Assembly (NCBI GenBank): GCA_007994965.1
Contig: VOPW01000001.1
Location: 1,302,001-1,366,000, forward strand
Source of the DNA: Piscinibacter aquaticus
GTDB taxonomy: Bacteria; Pseudomonadota; Gammaproteobacteria; Burkholderiales; Burkholderiaceae_C
Reading direction: 5' to 3'
Length of the DNA stretch: 64,000 nucleotides
Part shown: positions 8,774 to 18,283 of the stretch, one piece after another
How positions within the stretch are numbered: the stretch's first letter is position 1
Layout: every line of letters begins with the position of its first letter
Notes under the pieces: model-generated
The model's input: only the letters and a program-made list of their open reading frames with translations
Database searches by the model: none
Told to the model about the DNA's origin: nothing
Translations under genes and position numbers: made by a program

Positions 8774-9655
8774 TCACAGCAGCGCGGCGTCGCGCAGCGC
8801 CTGCTCGACCTGCTTCTCGCCGGCCGGGGTGAGCGGCGTGATCGGCAGGCGCAGGCCCGCGCCGATCAGACCCAGGCGCTTCATCGCCCACTTGGTGGGC
8901 GCGGGGCTCGATTCGCAGAACAGCGCCTTGTGCAGCGGCAGCAGCCGCATCTGGATGGCGGTGGCCTCGCGCAGCCGGCCCTCGACCGCGGCGATGCACA
9001 TGTCGTGCATCAGCTTCGGCGCGACGTTGGCGGTGACGCTCACGTTGCCGTGGCCGCCGAGCAGCATCAGCGCGACGGCCGTGCCGTCGTCGCCCGAGTA
9101 GATCGAGAAGCCCTTCGGCGCCTGCTTGATCAGCCACTGCGCACGCTCGATGTTGCCGGTGGCTTCCTTCACGCCGATCACGCCGGGCAGCGTGGCGCAG
9201 CGCAGCGTGGTCTCGGGCTGCATGTCTGCGACCGTGCGGCCGGGCACGTTGTACAGCACCATCGGGATGTCGACCGCCTCGGCGATCGCCTTGAAGTGCT
9301 GGTAGATGCCTTCCTGCGAGGGCTTGTTGTAGTAGGGCACCACCGACAACGTGCAGTCGGCGCCGACCTGCTTGGCGAAGCGCGAGAGTTCGATCGCCTC
9401 GCGCGTGGAGTTGCCGCCGGTGCCGGCCATGATCGGCACGCGCCCCTTGGCATGCGCCACCGACACGCGGATGATCTCGCAGTGCTCCTCGACCGACACG
9501 GTGGGCGATTCGCCCGTGGTGCCGACGACGCCGATGCAATCGGTGCCTTGCTCGACATGCCAGTCGATCAGCCGGCGCAGGCCGTCGTAGTCGACGCTGC
9601 CGTCATCGTGCATCGGGGTGACGAGTGCGACGATGCTTCCAACAATGGGCTTCAT
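8774..9655 (-). CDS. dapA: 4-hydroxy-tetrahydrodipicolinate synthase
   Basis: Condenses pyruvate with aspartate semialdehyde, the first committed step to diaminopimelate (peptidoglycan) and lysine. Intact, 293 residues, the standard length. The ATG at 9655 gives [15 protein letters not shown]; a longer frame upstream is ignored because it adds a non-conserved extension. Visible landmarks are GTTGES (residues 45-50), the catalytic tyrosine in YNVPGR (Y135), and the Schiff-base lysine in [11 protein letters not shown] (K163). The TIM-barrel C-terminal helices follow. bamC lies 85 bases downstream on the same strand. Confidence 0.97.
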   Translation of the reverse strand: MKPIVGSIVALVTPMHDDGSVDYDGLRRLIDWHVEQGTDCIGVVGTTGESPTVSVEEHCEIIRVSVAHAKGRVPIMAGTGGNSTREAIELSRFAKQVGADCTLSVVPYYNKPSQEGIYQHFKAIAEAVDIPMVLYNVPGRTVADMQPETTLRCATLPGVIGVKEATGNIERAQWLIKQAPKGFSIYSGDDGTAVALMLLGGHGNVSVTANVAPKLMHDMCIAAVEGRLREATAIQMRLLPLHKALFCESSPAPTKWAMKRLGLIGAGLRLPITPLTPAGEKQVEQALRDAALL

Positions 9656-9709
9656 GGGGCTTCCTCGGAATCCGGCGATTTTAGCCGGGGCGGGCGGGTG
9701 CACCGCCGG

Positions 9710-10249
9710 CTACAGCGGGTAGCGCGGCGCAACGGCGGATGACGGCGCCTCGCGAACGGCGGCGATGCGCTGCGCGAAGCGCTCCGGTTCGGCCAGGAAG
9801 CCGTCTTCGTATGCCACCACGCGCAGGCTGGCGGCCGCCGCGAGCAGTTCGCCCGGGCGCAGCAGGAAATCGGGCCGCGAGGGCTTGCCCACCGTCTCGT
9901 TGCCGGCGGCGAAGGTCTCGTAAATCAGCACGCCGCCTTCGGCCACGCTGTCGACGATGGCCGGCAGCAGCGGCCGCCAGAGGTAGTTGGTGACGATCAC
10001 CGCATCGAAGCGGCGGCCGGCGAACGGCCAGGGCCCGTTCTCGATGTCGGCGACGACGATCTCGCCGAGTGATTGCAGCGGCTCGACCGCCGCCGCATCG
10101 CGATCGACCCCGGTCACGCGGCAGCCGCGCTGCGCGAACCAGCGCAGGTGGCGGCCCGAACCGCAGGCCACGTCGAGCACAGTGGCGCCATCGCGCACCA
10201 GTGCCGACCAGCGCTGCACCCAGGGCGAGACTGCGAGCGATCCGTGCAT
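9710..10249 (-). CDS. Class I SAM-dependent methyltransferase
   Basis: Intact, 179 residues. SAM-binding motif I is VLDVACGSGRHLRWFA near residue 25, followed by the acidic loop VTGVDRD and motif II FDAVIVTNYLWRPLLPAI. The NYLWRP segment and the late LLRPGELLA match tellurite-resistance/TehB-like and UbiE-like small methyltransferases. No extra substrate domain is present. The start ATG (10247-10249) shares a base with the stop of the tiny membrane-peptide gene upstream, so the MFS gene, the peptide and this enzyme form one coupled minus-strand unit. Substrate unknown. Confidence 0.85.
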   Translation of the reverse strand: MHGSLAVSPWVQRWSALVRDGATVLDVACGSGRHLRWFAQRGCRVTGVDRDAAAVEPLQSLGEIVVADIENGPWPFAGRRFDAVIVTNYLWRPLLPAIVDSVAEGGVLIYETFAAGNETVGKPSRPDFLLRPGELLAAAASLRVVAYEDGFLAEPERFAQRIAAVREAPSSAVAPRYPL

Positions 10250-10371
10250 CAGAAGCAGGCCCAGAGCTGGTTGGCCAGCGTCATCGCCAGATCGGGCTTC
10301 AGGTACGCGGCGAAGACGAGCAGCAGCACGAGGCTCGCCGCCGCCCACGCCGGGCCACGGCGCAGCTTCAT
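10249..10371 (-). CDS. 40-residue single-pass membrane peptide
   Basis: Encodes MKLRRGPAWAAASLVLLLVF followed by AAYLKPDLAMTLANQLWACF. Two Arg/Lys-rich N-terminal residue pairs precede one hydrophobic helix (about residues 9-22), giving an N-in topology by the positive-inside rule. The ATG overlaps the stop of the MFS transporter (TGA at 10368-10370) and its own stop touches the methyltransferase start. This chained overlap on both sides and the clean hydrophobic pattern argue that it is translated. I know no named family; it may assist the transporter or be an independent small membrane protein. Confidence 0.62.
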   Translation of the reverse strand: MKLRRGPAWAAASLVLLLVFAAYLKPDLAMTLANQLWACF

Positions 10372-11593
10372 GCCGCCGCGGCTCCCGGCAGGGGTGCACG
10401 CTCGATCGCGCGCTCCTTCACCGGCAGGTTGGCAATCGCCGCGAAGATGCCCAGCGCCACCGCGATCCACCACACCAGGTCGTAGTTGCCGGTGGCGTCG
10501 TACAGCTTGCCGCCCAGCCACACGCCGAGGAAGCTGCCGATCTGGTGGCTCAGGAAGACGAATCCGCCGAGCATCGAGAGGTACTGCACGCCGAAGATCT
10601 GCGCGATCACCGCGTTGGTGGGCGGCACGGTCGACAGCCACAGCACGCCCATCACCGACGAGAAGACGTAGACGCTCCACGGCGTCAGCGGCACGCTCAG
10701 GAAGATCACGATGGCGATCGAGCGCAGCAGGTAGATCGTCGAGAGGATGTATTTCTTCGGCAGCCGCTGGCCGAGCGCGCCGGCGCCATAGGTGCCGATC
10801 ACGTTGAACAGGCCGATCAGCGCCAGCGCGGTGGTGGCGACGTTGGGCGTCAGGCCGTGGTCCTTCAGATAGCTCGGCATGTGCACGCCGATGAATACCA
10901 CCTGGAAGCCGCAGACGAAATAGCCGGCCATCAGCCAGCGGAAGCTCGGATAGCCGAAGGCCTCGCGCAGCGCCGCGCCCAGGCTCTGCTGCGGACCGGT
11001 GGCCGCCGCCCGCGCCGGCTCCTTCAGGCCCCAGGCCAGCGGCACGATGGCCAGGGCCAGGCAGCCGAGGATGAACAGGGCCGATTGCCAGCCGAAGCCG
11101 CCGATCAGCCAGTTTTCCACCGGCACCATCAGGAACTGGCCGAACGAGCCCGCCGCCGCGGCCACGCCCATCGCCCAGCTGCGCTTCTCGGGCGCCACGT
11201 TGCGGCCGATCACGCCGTAGACCACGGCGTAGGTGGTGCCCGACTGCGCCATGCCCAGCAACAGGCCGGCGCTGCCGGTGAAGGCCGTGCCCGAGGTCGA
11301 CACCGCCATCAGCACCAGGCCGAGCGAATAGAGCAGGCTGCCGACGATCAGCACCTTGAAGGCACCGAAGCGGTCGGCCAGCGCACCGGCGAACGGGCCG
11401 GCCAGCCCCAGGCGAGGTTCTGCACGGCCAGCGCGAAGGCGAAGGTCTCGCGCGTCCAGCCGCGCTCCATCGTGATCGGCTGCAGCCACAGGCCGAAACC
11501 GTGGCGGATGCCCATCGACAGCGTGACGATCGCGGCGCCGCACAGCAGCACCTGGGTCATCGAGAGGCGGGCAGGGGAGGCGGCGGTCGTCAT
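10368..11593 (-). CDS. MFS transporter (monocarboxylate/oxalate-formate type)
   Basis: Twelve-helix major facilitator of about 408 residues. The ATG at 11593 starts MTTAASPARLSMTQVLLCG. The region RHGFGLWLQPITMERGWTRE in helix 1-2 is typical of the oxalate/formate and monocarboxylate antiporter subgroup, and DRFGAFKVLIVGSLLYSLG is the motif-A-like loop after helix 2. The second half contains GYFVCGFQVVFIGVHMPSYL and ends ERAPLPGAAAA. One frameshift lies near 11410, where a G/C run in WGLAGPFAGALAD is short by a base. It diverges from parE with a 34-base gap, which must hold both promoters. The substrate is likely an organic anion; this is inference. Confidence 0.85.
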
Positions 11594-11627
11594 GGGGCGG
11601 ATTGTCGCCGCTCCTAGAATCTCTCGC

Positions 11628-13607
11628 ATGGCGACCAAGAGCAAGACACCCGGCAGCTACGGCGAGGCCTCGATCCGCGTCCTCAAGGGCCTCGAGCCCG
11701 TCAAGCAGCGGCCGGGCATGTACACCCGCACCGACAACCCGCTGCACATCATCCAGGAGGTGATCGACAACGCGGCCGACGAAGCCCTGGCCGGCCACGG
11801 CCAGCGCATCGACGTGACGCTGCATGCCGATGGTTCGGTGAGCGTGGAAGACGACGGCCGCGGCATCCCGATCGGCCTGCACCCGGAAGAGCAGGTGCCG
11901 GTGGTCGAGATCGTCTACACGCGGCTGCACGCCGGCGGCAAGTTCGACAAGGGCGCGGGCGGCGCCTACAGCTTCTCCGGCGGCCTGCACGGCGTGGGCG
12001 TCAGCGTGACCAACGCGCTGGCGAAGCGGCTGGAGGTGACCGTCTACCGCGAAGGCCAGGTGGCCACCATCGTGTTTGCCGGCGGCGACGTGATCGAGCC
12101 GCTGAAGACGCGCAAGGCCGGCGCGGGCGACCGCAAGAGCGGCACCACGGTGCGCGCGCCGGCCCGATGCCAAATATTTCGAGAGCGCCGAATTGCCGAA
12201 GGGCGAGCTGACCCACCTGCTGCGCAGCAAGGCGGTGCTGATGCCGGGCGCGACGGTCACGCTGGCCACCGAGAAGTCGGGCGACAAGCAGCAGTGGCTC
12301 TACAAGGGCGGCTTGCGCGACTACCTGATGCAGACGCTCGCGGCCGACCCGATCATTCCGCTGTTCGAGGGCGAGCACTACGCCGACGGCGCCGAGACGG
12401 AGAACTTCGCCGAGGGCGAAGGCGCGGCCTGGTGCGTGGCCTTCACCGACGACGGCAACGTGATGCGCGAGAGCTACGTCAACCTGATCCCGACGCCGGC
12501 CGGCGGCACGCACGAGTCGGGGCTGAAGGACGGTCTCTTTGGCGCGGTCAAGGGTTTCATCGAGCTGCACTCGCTGCTGCCCAAGGGCGTGAAGCTGATG
12601 CCGGAAGACGTGTTCTCGCGCGCCAGCTTCGTGCTCTCGGCCAAGGTGCTCGACCCGCAGTTCCAGGGCCAGATCAAGGAGCGGCTGAACTCGCGCGATG
12701 CGCTGCGGCTGGTATCCACCTACGTGAAGCCGGCGCTGGAGCTGTGGCTCAACCAGCATGTCGATCTGGGCAAGAAGCTCGCCGAACTGGTGATCAAGCA
12801 GGCGCAGACACGCCAGCGCGCCGGCCAGAAGGTCGAGAAGCGCAAGGGCTCGGGCGTGGCCGTGCTGCCGGGCAAGCTGACCGACTGCGAGAGCCGCGAC
12901 CTCACCTTCAACGAACTCTTTCTCGTCGAGGGCGATTCGGCCGGTGGCAGCGCGAAGATGGGTCGCGACAAGGAAACCCAGGCCATCCTGCCCTTGCGCG
13001 GCAAGGTGCTCAACGCCTGGGAAGTGGAGCGCGATCGACTCTTCGCCAACACCGAGATCCACGACATCGCGGTGGCGGTGGGTGTCGATCCGCACGGGCC
13101 CGACGACGAGCCCGATTTCTCCGGCCTGCGTTACGGCAAGGTCTGCATCCTGTCGGATGCCGATGTCGACGGCTCGCACATCCAGGTGCTGCTGCTGACG
13201 CTCTTCTTCCGCCACTTCCCGAAGCTGATCGAGCGCGGGCACGTGTACGTGGCCAAGCCGCCGCTGTTCCGCTCGATGCGCCGGCGCGCGGCAAGAAGCC
13301 GGCGGCCAAGATCTATGCGCTCGACGAAGGAGAGCTCACCGCCGCGCTCGACAAGCTGCGCAAGGAGGGCGCCCGCGAGAACAGCTGGACCATCAGCCGC
13401 TTCAAGGGCCTGGGCGAGATGAATGCCGAGCAGCTGTGGGAGACCACGCTGAACCCCGACACGCGGCGGCTGCTGCAGGTGAGCTTCGGCGCGCAGGGCT
13501 TCGCGGCCACCGTCGAGGCGCTGACCAAGCTGATGGGCAAGGGCGAGGCGCAGGCACGCCGCGACCTGATGGAACTGCGAGGGGATGACGTGGAAGTCGA
13601 CGTATGA
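11628..13607 (+). CDS. parE: DNA topoisomerase IV subunit B
   Basis: ATPase subunit of topoisomerase IV, which decatenates daughter chromosomes. It begins MATKSKTPGSYGEASIRVLK and shows the GHKL ATPase motifs: EVIDNAADEALAG (catalytic Glu and Asn), VEDDGRGIPIG and SGGLHGVGVSV. The TOPRIM domain has LFLVEGDSAGGSAK and CILSDADVDGSHIQ with metal-binding acidic residues, and the C-terminus has RFKGLGEMNAEQLWETT. Length is about 660 residues. Two frameshifts: near 12160, before PDAKYFESAELP, and near 13285, before GKKPAAKIYALDEG. The stop overlaps the next gene start (ATGA). The EGDSAGGSAK and short-form architecture fit ParE rather than GyrB. Confidence 0.95.
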   Translation: MATKSKTPGSYGEASIRVLKGLEPVKQRPGMYTRTDNPLHIIQEVIDNAADEALAGHGQRIDVTLHADGSVSVEDDGRGIPIGLHPEEQVPVVEIVYTRLHAGGKFDKGAGGAYSFSGGLHGVGVSVTNALAKRLEVTVYREGQVATIVFAGGDVIEPLKTRKAGAGDRKSGTTVRAPARCQIFRERRIAEGRADPPAAQQGGADAGRDGHAGHREVGRQAAVALQGRLARLPDADARGRPDHSAVRGRALRRRRRDGELRRGRRRGLVRGLHRRRQRDARELRQPDPDAGRRHARVGAEGRSLWRGQGFHRAALAAAQGREADAGRRVLARQLRALGQGARPAVPGPDQGAAELARCAAAGIHLREAGAGAVAQPACRSGQEARRTGDQAGADTPARRPEGREAQGLGRGRAAGQADRLREPRPHLQRTLSRRGRFGRWQREDGSRQGNPGHPALARQGAQRLGSGARSTLRQHRDPRHRGGGGCRSARARRRARFLRPALRQGLHPVGCRCRRLAHPGAAADALLPPLPEADRARARVRGQAAAVPLDAPARGKKPAAKIYALDEGELTAALDKLRKEGARENSWTISRFKGLGEMNAEQLWETTLNPDTRRLLQVSFGAQGFAATVEALTKLMGKGEAQARRDLMELRGDDVEVDV

Positions 13608-14126
13608 GCCTGAGGCTTCGACCGACGATGCTGTCGGACCTCGACTTCGTCATCTCGGTCGAACAGGATCAGGCCAACCTGCCGTTCATCACCCCCTGGG
13701 AGCGCACCCAGCACGAAGGCGCGGTGCGCTTTCCCGACTTCCGGCACTTCATCGTCGAGACAGGACCGCAGTACGAGCCGGCCGGCTTCGTGATCCTGCA
13801 GGGCTGCCGCAATCCGCACCGCTCGGTGGAACTCAAGCGCCTCGTGCTGCTGCCCGAAGACCAGGGGCACGGCCTGGGCCGCGCCTGCGTGCGGCTGCTG
13901 GCGCAGATGGCCTTCGTGATCTCGGTGCACACCGCTTCTGGCTCGACGTGAAATCGCTCAACGAACGTGCGCTGGCGCTGTATCGCAGCGAAGGCTTCGT
14001 CGAGGAGGGCCGGCTGCGCGAGAGCGCGTGCGCACCGCAGAGGGCTACGACTCGCTGGTGGTGATGTCGCTGCTCGCCCATGAGCACGCGGCGCTGCTGC
14101 GCGAGCGGGAGCAGGGGGCGGCCTGA
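13604..14126 (+). CDS. GNAT-family N-acetyltransferase, frameshifted
   Basis: About 175 residues. It starts MSLRLRPTMLSDLDFVISVE, the usual GNAT opening (R-x-x-x-x-D-L-D). The acetyl-CoA pyrophosphate loop is visible in ELKRLVLLPEDQGHGLGRA (Q-x-x-G-x-G/A). After a frameshift near 13920 the chain reads HRFWLDVKSLNERALALYRSEGF, the beta5-alpha4 segment with the conserved tyrosine. A second frameshift near 14030 gives AEGYDSLVVMSLLAHEH and the end. The RimJ/RimL-like small-molecule or protein acetylases look most similar. Start and stop overlap the neighbouring genes on both sides. Substrate unknown. Confidence 0.82.
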
Positions 14127-14821
14127 TGCGCGCATGGCTGGCAGGCTGGGTCATGGCTGCCGGCGCGAGCGGAGCGGTGCAGGCCGAAGTCTGGGCCTTC
14201 ATCGACGCCGACGGTGTGGCGCACGTGGCACCGCAGCAGGTCGATTCGCGCTACCGCCGCGTGATCGGCGATGCGCCGGGCGGCAACGGCAGCGAGGCGG
14301 TGCCGGGCAAGACCGATCGCACCGAAGGCCTGCTGCTGTGGCTGCAGATCGCGCCCGAAGTGAAGGCGCTGGCACCGCTGCTGCGCGAGGCTGCACTCGC
14401 CCACGGCGTCGACGAAGAACTGCTCAAGGCGGTCATTGCCGTGGAGTCCGGGTTCAACGCACGCGCCGTTTCGCCGCGCGGTGCCATCGGCCTGATGCAG
14501 ATCACGCCCGTCACCGGTGATCGCTACGCGACGCCGCTGGAGCGCCGCACGCCCGCCGCCACGCGATTGCTCGACCCGAAGATCAACGTGCACACCGGCG
14601 CGCGCATGCTGGCCGACCTCAACCGCCGCTACGGCGGCATCGACGTGGCGCTGGCCGCCTGGAATGCCGGCGAGGGCACGGTGCGCCGCCACGGCGGCAA
14701 GCTGCCCGACATCGCCGAGACACGCGCCCATGTGCAGATGGTGCTCGAGTTGTACTGGGCGCTGCTGCAGGAGCGGCAGGCGCGCGGCGCTCGGGAAATG
14801 AAGCTGCAACCGGCGCGCTGA
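14126..14821 (+). CDS. Lytic transglycosylase (SLT domain)
   Basis: Periplasmic murein-cleaving enzyme. Intact, 231 residues. An N-terminal signal sequence (MRAWLAGWVMAAGASGAVQA) precedes a DUF4124-like strand pair, VWAFIDADGVAHVA. The SLT fold follows: VDEELLKAVIAVESGFNARA with catalytic Glu107, then the signatures SPRGAIGLMQITP and AAWNAGEGTV. The usual N-Q-x-x-N motif region reads KINVHTGARMLADL. The start overlaps the GNAT stop (TGATG). parE followed by a soluble transglycosylase occurs in related genomes. The protein lacks LysM or other wall-binding domains. Confidence 0.92.
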   Translation: MRAWLAGWVMAAGASGAVQAEVWAFIDADGVAHVAPQQVDSRYRRVIGDAPGGNGSEAVPGKTDRTEGLLLWLQIAPEVKALAPLLREAALAHGVDEELLKAVIAVESGFNARAVSPRGAIGLMQITPVTGDRYATPLERRTPAATRLLDPKINVHTGARMLADLNRRYGGIDVALAAWNAGEGTVRRHGGKLPDIAETRAHVQMVLELYWALLQERQARGAREMKLQPAR

Positions 14822-14845
14822 AGTCACGGTTGTTAGGATGCCGCC

Positions 14846-16525
14846 ATGCGCGGCGCGAGGGGGTGGATCGGGTGTGTCGGAGCGGCCGTGCTGGCCGGGC
14901 TCCCGCTCGGTGCCGCGGCGGCGCCGAAGGCCGCACCGAAAGCTGCGCCGAAGACGGTCTGCACCATCACCGTCAACTCACCCGACGAGAAGGAGAGCTT
15001 TCGCCGCCACCTCGGCGAGAAGGACTACCGCTTCGTCGAACTGGTCGAACGCGGCCGGCCCGACTGGCTCGATTCCTCGTGCCGGGCCAAGGTGGCGTGC
15101 GACATCCTGGTGATCTCGGCGCATTACGACGGCGGCAACGAGTTCTTCCCCGACAGCCTCGATGCGCGCGAATTCCTGCCGGTCAGCGAGCTCGAGCGCG
15201 TGTCGTGCAGCGGCTCGTGCCCGACGCTGTTCTCGCGGCTGAAGGAGGTCTACCTCTTCGGCTGCAACACGCTCAACCCCGAGCCGCACAGCGGCGCCAC
15301 GGCCGAGCTGATGCGCAGCCTGGTGCGCGAGGGCTACACGAAGGAGAAGGCCGAGCGCGAACTGCAGTCGCTGGCCGCTGCGCATGGCGAGAGCAGCCGC
15401 GACCGCATGCGCCAGATCTTCACCGGCGTGCCGGTGATCTACGGCTTCTCGTCGTCGGCGCCGCTCGGGCCGATCGCCGGCGGCGTGCTCGACCGCTACT
15501 TCCGCCAGTCGGGCGACCGCGAGATCGCGCGCGGCCGGCCCGGCAGCCGCTTGCTGGCCGCCTTCGGTCCGATGTCGATGACCTCGGTGCCCGGGCTCAC
15601 GCCGGCCGATCCGTACTGGCAATCTCGGCTGGACATGTGCCAGTTTGCCGACGAGCGCCGGCCGATCGGCGCCAAGCTGGCCTTCGTCTACGGCCTGCTG
15701 CAGCGGCACATCGGCGAGGCGCGGCTGAACCTCGACCGCATCCGCCGCCTGCGCGAATCGCTCGATGCCAGCGTGCGCGACGACCCGCTGGCCGCGCAGG
15801 TGCTGGAGGTGATCGCCCGTGACGAGGACGCTCGCGACCGCGTGCTCGACTACGCCCGCCAGACCGATCGGCCCGATACCCGCGTGGCCATGCTCGATCT
15901 CGCGCGCGACGTGGGCTGGCTGACGCGCGAGGCGCACCGCGACGAACTCGCCACGATGCTGCGCGAGCTGCAAGCGAAGCGCGATGCCGGCGTGGCGGAG
16001 GTCAACCTCGCCTGCCGGCTCAATGCCGACCGCAGCCTCGACGGCCGGCTCGCCGAATCGAAGGACGCCGGCGGCACCGCGCAAGCCGCGATGCGCGCCT
16101 GCCTGGGCAGCCGCGACGCCCGTGAGAAGACGCTGCAAGCCTTGCTCGGCCCGTCGGAGACCGACGTGCAGCTCGCGCAGGCCTACCTGCGCCACCGGCC
16201 GGTGAGCGACCCGGCGGAACTGCGCGACTTGACGCAAGGCATTTCGGCGATGCCCGCCGGCCCGGCACAAGTTCGCGCGCTGGAGGCGCTCGGCCGCCAC
16301 TATGTGTCCGATGGTGACGTGCTGCGGCGGCTCGTCGCGCTGTACGGCCAGACCTCGTCGGCGGCGGTGCAGTCGGCGGTGGCCGGCATCCTGCTGCGCG
16401 CCGATCGCCGCGCGCTCTCGGCCGACAAACTGCGCGAAACATTGATCTCGCTCAGGCGCGATGCATCGAGTGCGGGTGGCGGCGGAACCATCGATGCCCT
16501 GATCGGTCTGCTCGGCGCGCGCTGA
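14846..16525 (+). CDS. Secreted protein with caspase/CHAT-like His...Cys pattern and helical C-terminal repeats (copy 1)
   Basis: Intact, 559 residues, not recognised as a named family. A Sec signal (residues 1-26, ending GAAAA) precedes a Lys/Pro/Ala linker. The next domain has a strand TVCTITVNSPDE, then DILVISAHYDGG with His93, and [12 protein letters not shown] with Cys140. A strand-His-Gly-Gly then strand-Cys about 47 residues apart is the arrangement of caspase-fold (C14/CHAT/clostripain) peptidases. Cysteines at 39, 79, 85, 121 and 125 could form disulphides. GVPVIYGFSSSAPLG follows. Residues ~280-559 are helical, with repeated units such as AQVRALEALGRHYVS resembling HEAT-type repeats. 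The next gene is a paralogue with the same layout. Peptidase function is inference. Confidence 0.72.
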   Translation: MRGARGWIGCVGAAVLAGLPLGAAAAPKAAPKAAPKTVCTITVNSPDEKESFRRHLGEKDYRFVELVERGRPDWLDSSCRAKVACDILVISAHYDGGNEFFPDSLDAREFLPVSELERVSCSGSCPTLFSRLKEVYLFGCNTLNPEPHSGATAELMRSLVREGYTKEKAERELQSLAAAHGESSRDRMRQIFTGVPVIYGFSSSAPLGPIAGGVLDRYFRQSGDREIARGRPGSRLLAAFGPMSMTSVPGLTPADPYWQSRLDMCQFADERRPIGAKLAFVYGLLQRHIGEARLNLDRIRRLRESLDASVRDDPLAAQVLEVIARDEDARDRVLDYARQTDRPDTRVAMLDLARDVGWLTREAHRDELATMLRELQAKRDAGVAEVNLACRLNADRSLDGRLAESKDAGGTAQAAMRACLGSRDAREKTLQALLGPSETDVQLAQAYLRHRPVSDPAELRDLTQGISAMPAGPAQVRALEALGRHYVSDGDVLRRLVALYGQTSSAAVQSAVAGILLRADRRALSADKLRETLISLRRDASSAGGGGTIDALIGLLGAR

Positions 16526-16587
16526 GCCCTGTGCCGGGTGCTTACATGTGTTTTCGCCGCGGCAGCGCGCCGTGGAAGACTGTGCGG

Positions 16588-18270
16588 ATGACGCTGCCTG
16601 CCCTCGCTGCCCGAACGATGCTGCGTGCCTGCTGGGCGGCTGCATGGGCCGTGGCCGCCGCGTTGCCGCTGGCGGCTAGCGCCGCGCCGAAGACGATCTG
16701 CACCGTCACGATCAACTCGCCCGACGAGCGCGACGTGATGAAGCGCCAGCTGCCGCCGGGCGACTACCGCTTCGTCGAACTCGTACAGCACGGCCAGCCC
16801 GACTGGTGGGCGCAGGCCTGCCGCAGCGGCGTGCAGTGCGATGCGCTGGTGATCTCCGGCCACTTCGACGACGGCAGCGAGTTCTATACCGACCGCTTCG
16901 AGCAGAAGGAGGCTTTGCCGGTGGAAGACCTGCAGCAGGCCTCGTGCAGCGATTCGTGCAGCGGCCTGTTCTCGCAGCTGAAGGAGGTCTACCTGTTCGG
17001 CTGCAATACGCTGAAGACCGACCCGCGCCGCAGCGCCGGTGCCGAGGTGCTGCGCAGCCTGCAGCGCTCGGGCAAGACGCCCGCCGAGGCGCAGCGCATC
17101 GCCACGCAGCTCAGCGAGCACTATGGCGAGAGCAACCGAGACCGGCTGCGCCAGATCTTCAAGGACGTGCCGGTGCTCTACGGTTTCTCGTCGAAGGCGC
17201 CGCTGGGCCGCTATGCCGGGCCGCTGCTCGAGCGCGTGCTGCAGACGGGGCCAGTGGGTGAGGTGGCCAGCGGCCGGCCGAACGCGACACTGCTCAGCGC
17301 CTTCGGCCCGACCTCGATGATCAGCGTGCGTGGCGTGCGCGACGACGATGCGCACATCGCATTGCGCCAGGACATCTGCCAGCTCGCCGACGACCGCCGC
17401 AGCACCGCGCAGAAGCTGGGCTTCGTGCACGAGGTGCTGCGCCGCGACGTGACCGAGGTGCGCATGCTGCTCGACCACCTGGAGCGCTACGTCGGCTCGG
17501 TGAGTGCAGGGCAGCGTCTTCAGCCCGATGTCGCGAAGGCCTTCGATGCGATCCGGCTGGACCTGCCGGCGCGGCAGCGCTTCCTCGACTTCAGCCGCGA
17601 CGCCGATCTGGCGGTGGTGCAGTCACGCATGATCAATCTCGCCCGCAACCTCGGCTGGCTCGACGACGCGCAGCAGCACGACGAATTCGTGCGCCTGATC
17701 ACCAGCCGCATGGCGCGCGACGGCATCGGCAAGCACGAGGTCGATCTGGTCTGCGCCTCCCCGCTGGCACGCGATGGCGGTCTGCTCACCCGTGTGCAGG
17801 CCGGCGGCAGCGCCGATGCGACCAAGGTGGCGCATTCGGCCGTGCTGGCCTGCCTCGGCGGCCGCGACGCACACGACCGCACCGTGCGGGCGCTCACGAG
17901 CCCGCGGCCCGACGACGTGGAAGTGGCGCAGACCTACCTGCGCCACCGCCCGCTGGCTGGCGCCGGCGAGGTGCAGGCGATCGCGGCCGATATCGGTCGG
18001 CTCAGCGGCCCGGAGGCCCAGGTGCGCGCGCTCGATGCGCTGGCCAAGCAGCGGGTGAGCGACCCGCACAGCCTGAAGGCGATCGCCGGCCTGTTCGCGC
18101 AGACCCGCTCGCTGCAGGTGCAGCGCGCCATCGCCAACGTGCTGCTGCGCGCCGATACGCAGATGCTGGAGCGCAGCGAACTGCTGCAGTCGCTGCGCCG
18201 CCACCGGCTCAAGTCGCCGGACGGTCAGGACGCGATCGACATGCTGATCCGCGTCCTCCAGCGAGCCTGA
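16588..18270 (+). CDS. Secreted protein with caspase/CHAT-like His...Cys pattern (copy 2, tandem paralogue)
   Basis: Intact, 560 residues from ATG 16588; an upstream in-frame GTG (16531) would only add residues before the signal peptide. The signal peptide is residues ~1-33 ([20 protein letters not shown]). The core is collinear with copy 1: [25 protein letters not shown] (His92), [24 protein letters not shown] (Cys139), [15 protein letters not shown]-like [15 protein letters not shown], and the C-terminal helical repeats ([30 protein letters not shown]). Cys38, 78, 84, 120 and 124 match those of copy 1. The two genes are 62 bases apart in the same orientation. Conservation of the His and Cys in both copies supports a catalytic or binding role. 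Confidence 0.72.
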   Translation: MTLPALAARTMLRACWAAAWAVAAALPLAASAAPKTICTVTINSPDERDVMKRQLPPGDYRFVELVQHGQPDWWAQACRSGVQCDALVISGHFDDGSEFYTDRFEQKEALPVEDLQQASCSDSCSGLFSQLKEVYLFGCNTLKTDPRRSAGAEVLRSLQRSGKTPAEAQRIATQLSEHYGESNRDRLRQIFKDVPVLYGFSSKAPLGRYAGPLLERVLQTGPVGEVASGRPNATLLSAFGPTSMISVRGVRDDDAHIALRQDICQLADDRRSTAQKLGFVHEVLRRDVTEVRMLLDHLERYVGSVSAGQRLQPDVAKAFDAIRLDLPARQRFLDFSRDADLAVVQSRMINLARNLGWLDDAQQHDEFVRLITSRMARDGIGKHEVDLVCASPLARDGGLLTRVQAGGSADATKVAHSAVLACLGGRDAHDRTVRALTSPRPDDVEVAQTYLRHRPLAGAGEVQAIAADIGRLSGPEAQVRALDALAKQRVSDPHSLKAIAGLFAQTRSLQVQRAIANVLLRADTQMLERSELLQSLRRHRLKSPDGQDAIDMLIRVLQRA

Positions 18271-18283
18271 ACTCGCAGCGCGC

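Noticed and set aside
9987-11627. A long plus-strand open frame running into parE from about 1.6 kb upstream
   Set aside because: It is antisense to the methyltransferase, the 40-residue peptide and the MFS gene, has no family similarity, and its composition (Arg, Ala, His, Gln) is that of a GC-rich shadow frame. parE starts at 11628.
14978-16645. A 555-residue minus-strand open frame opposite the first CHAT-like gene
   Set aside because: The plus-strand product has a signal peptide and a collinear paralogue next door, while the antisense frame has neither, so the plus strand is coding.
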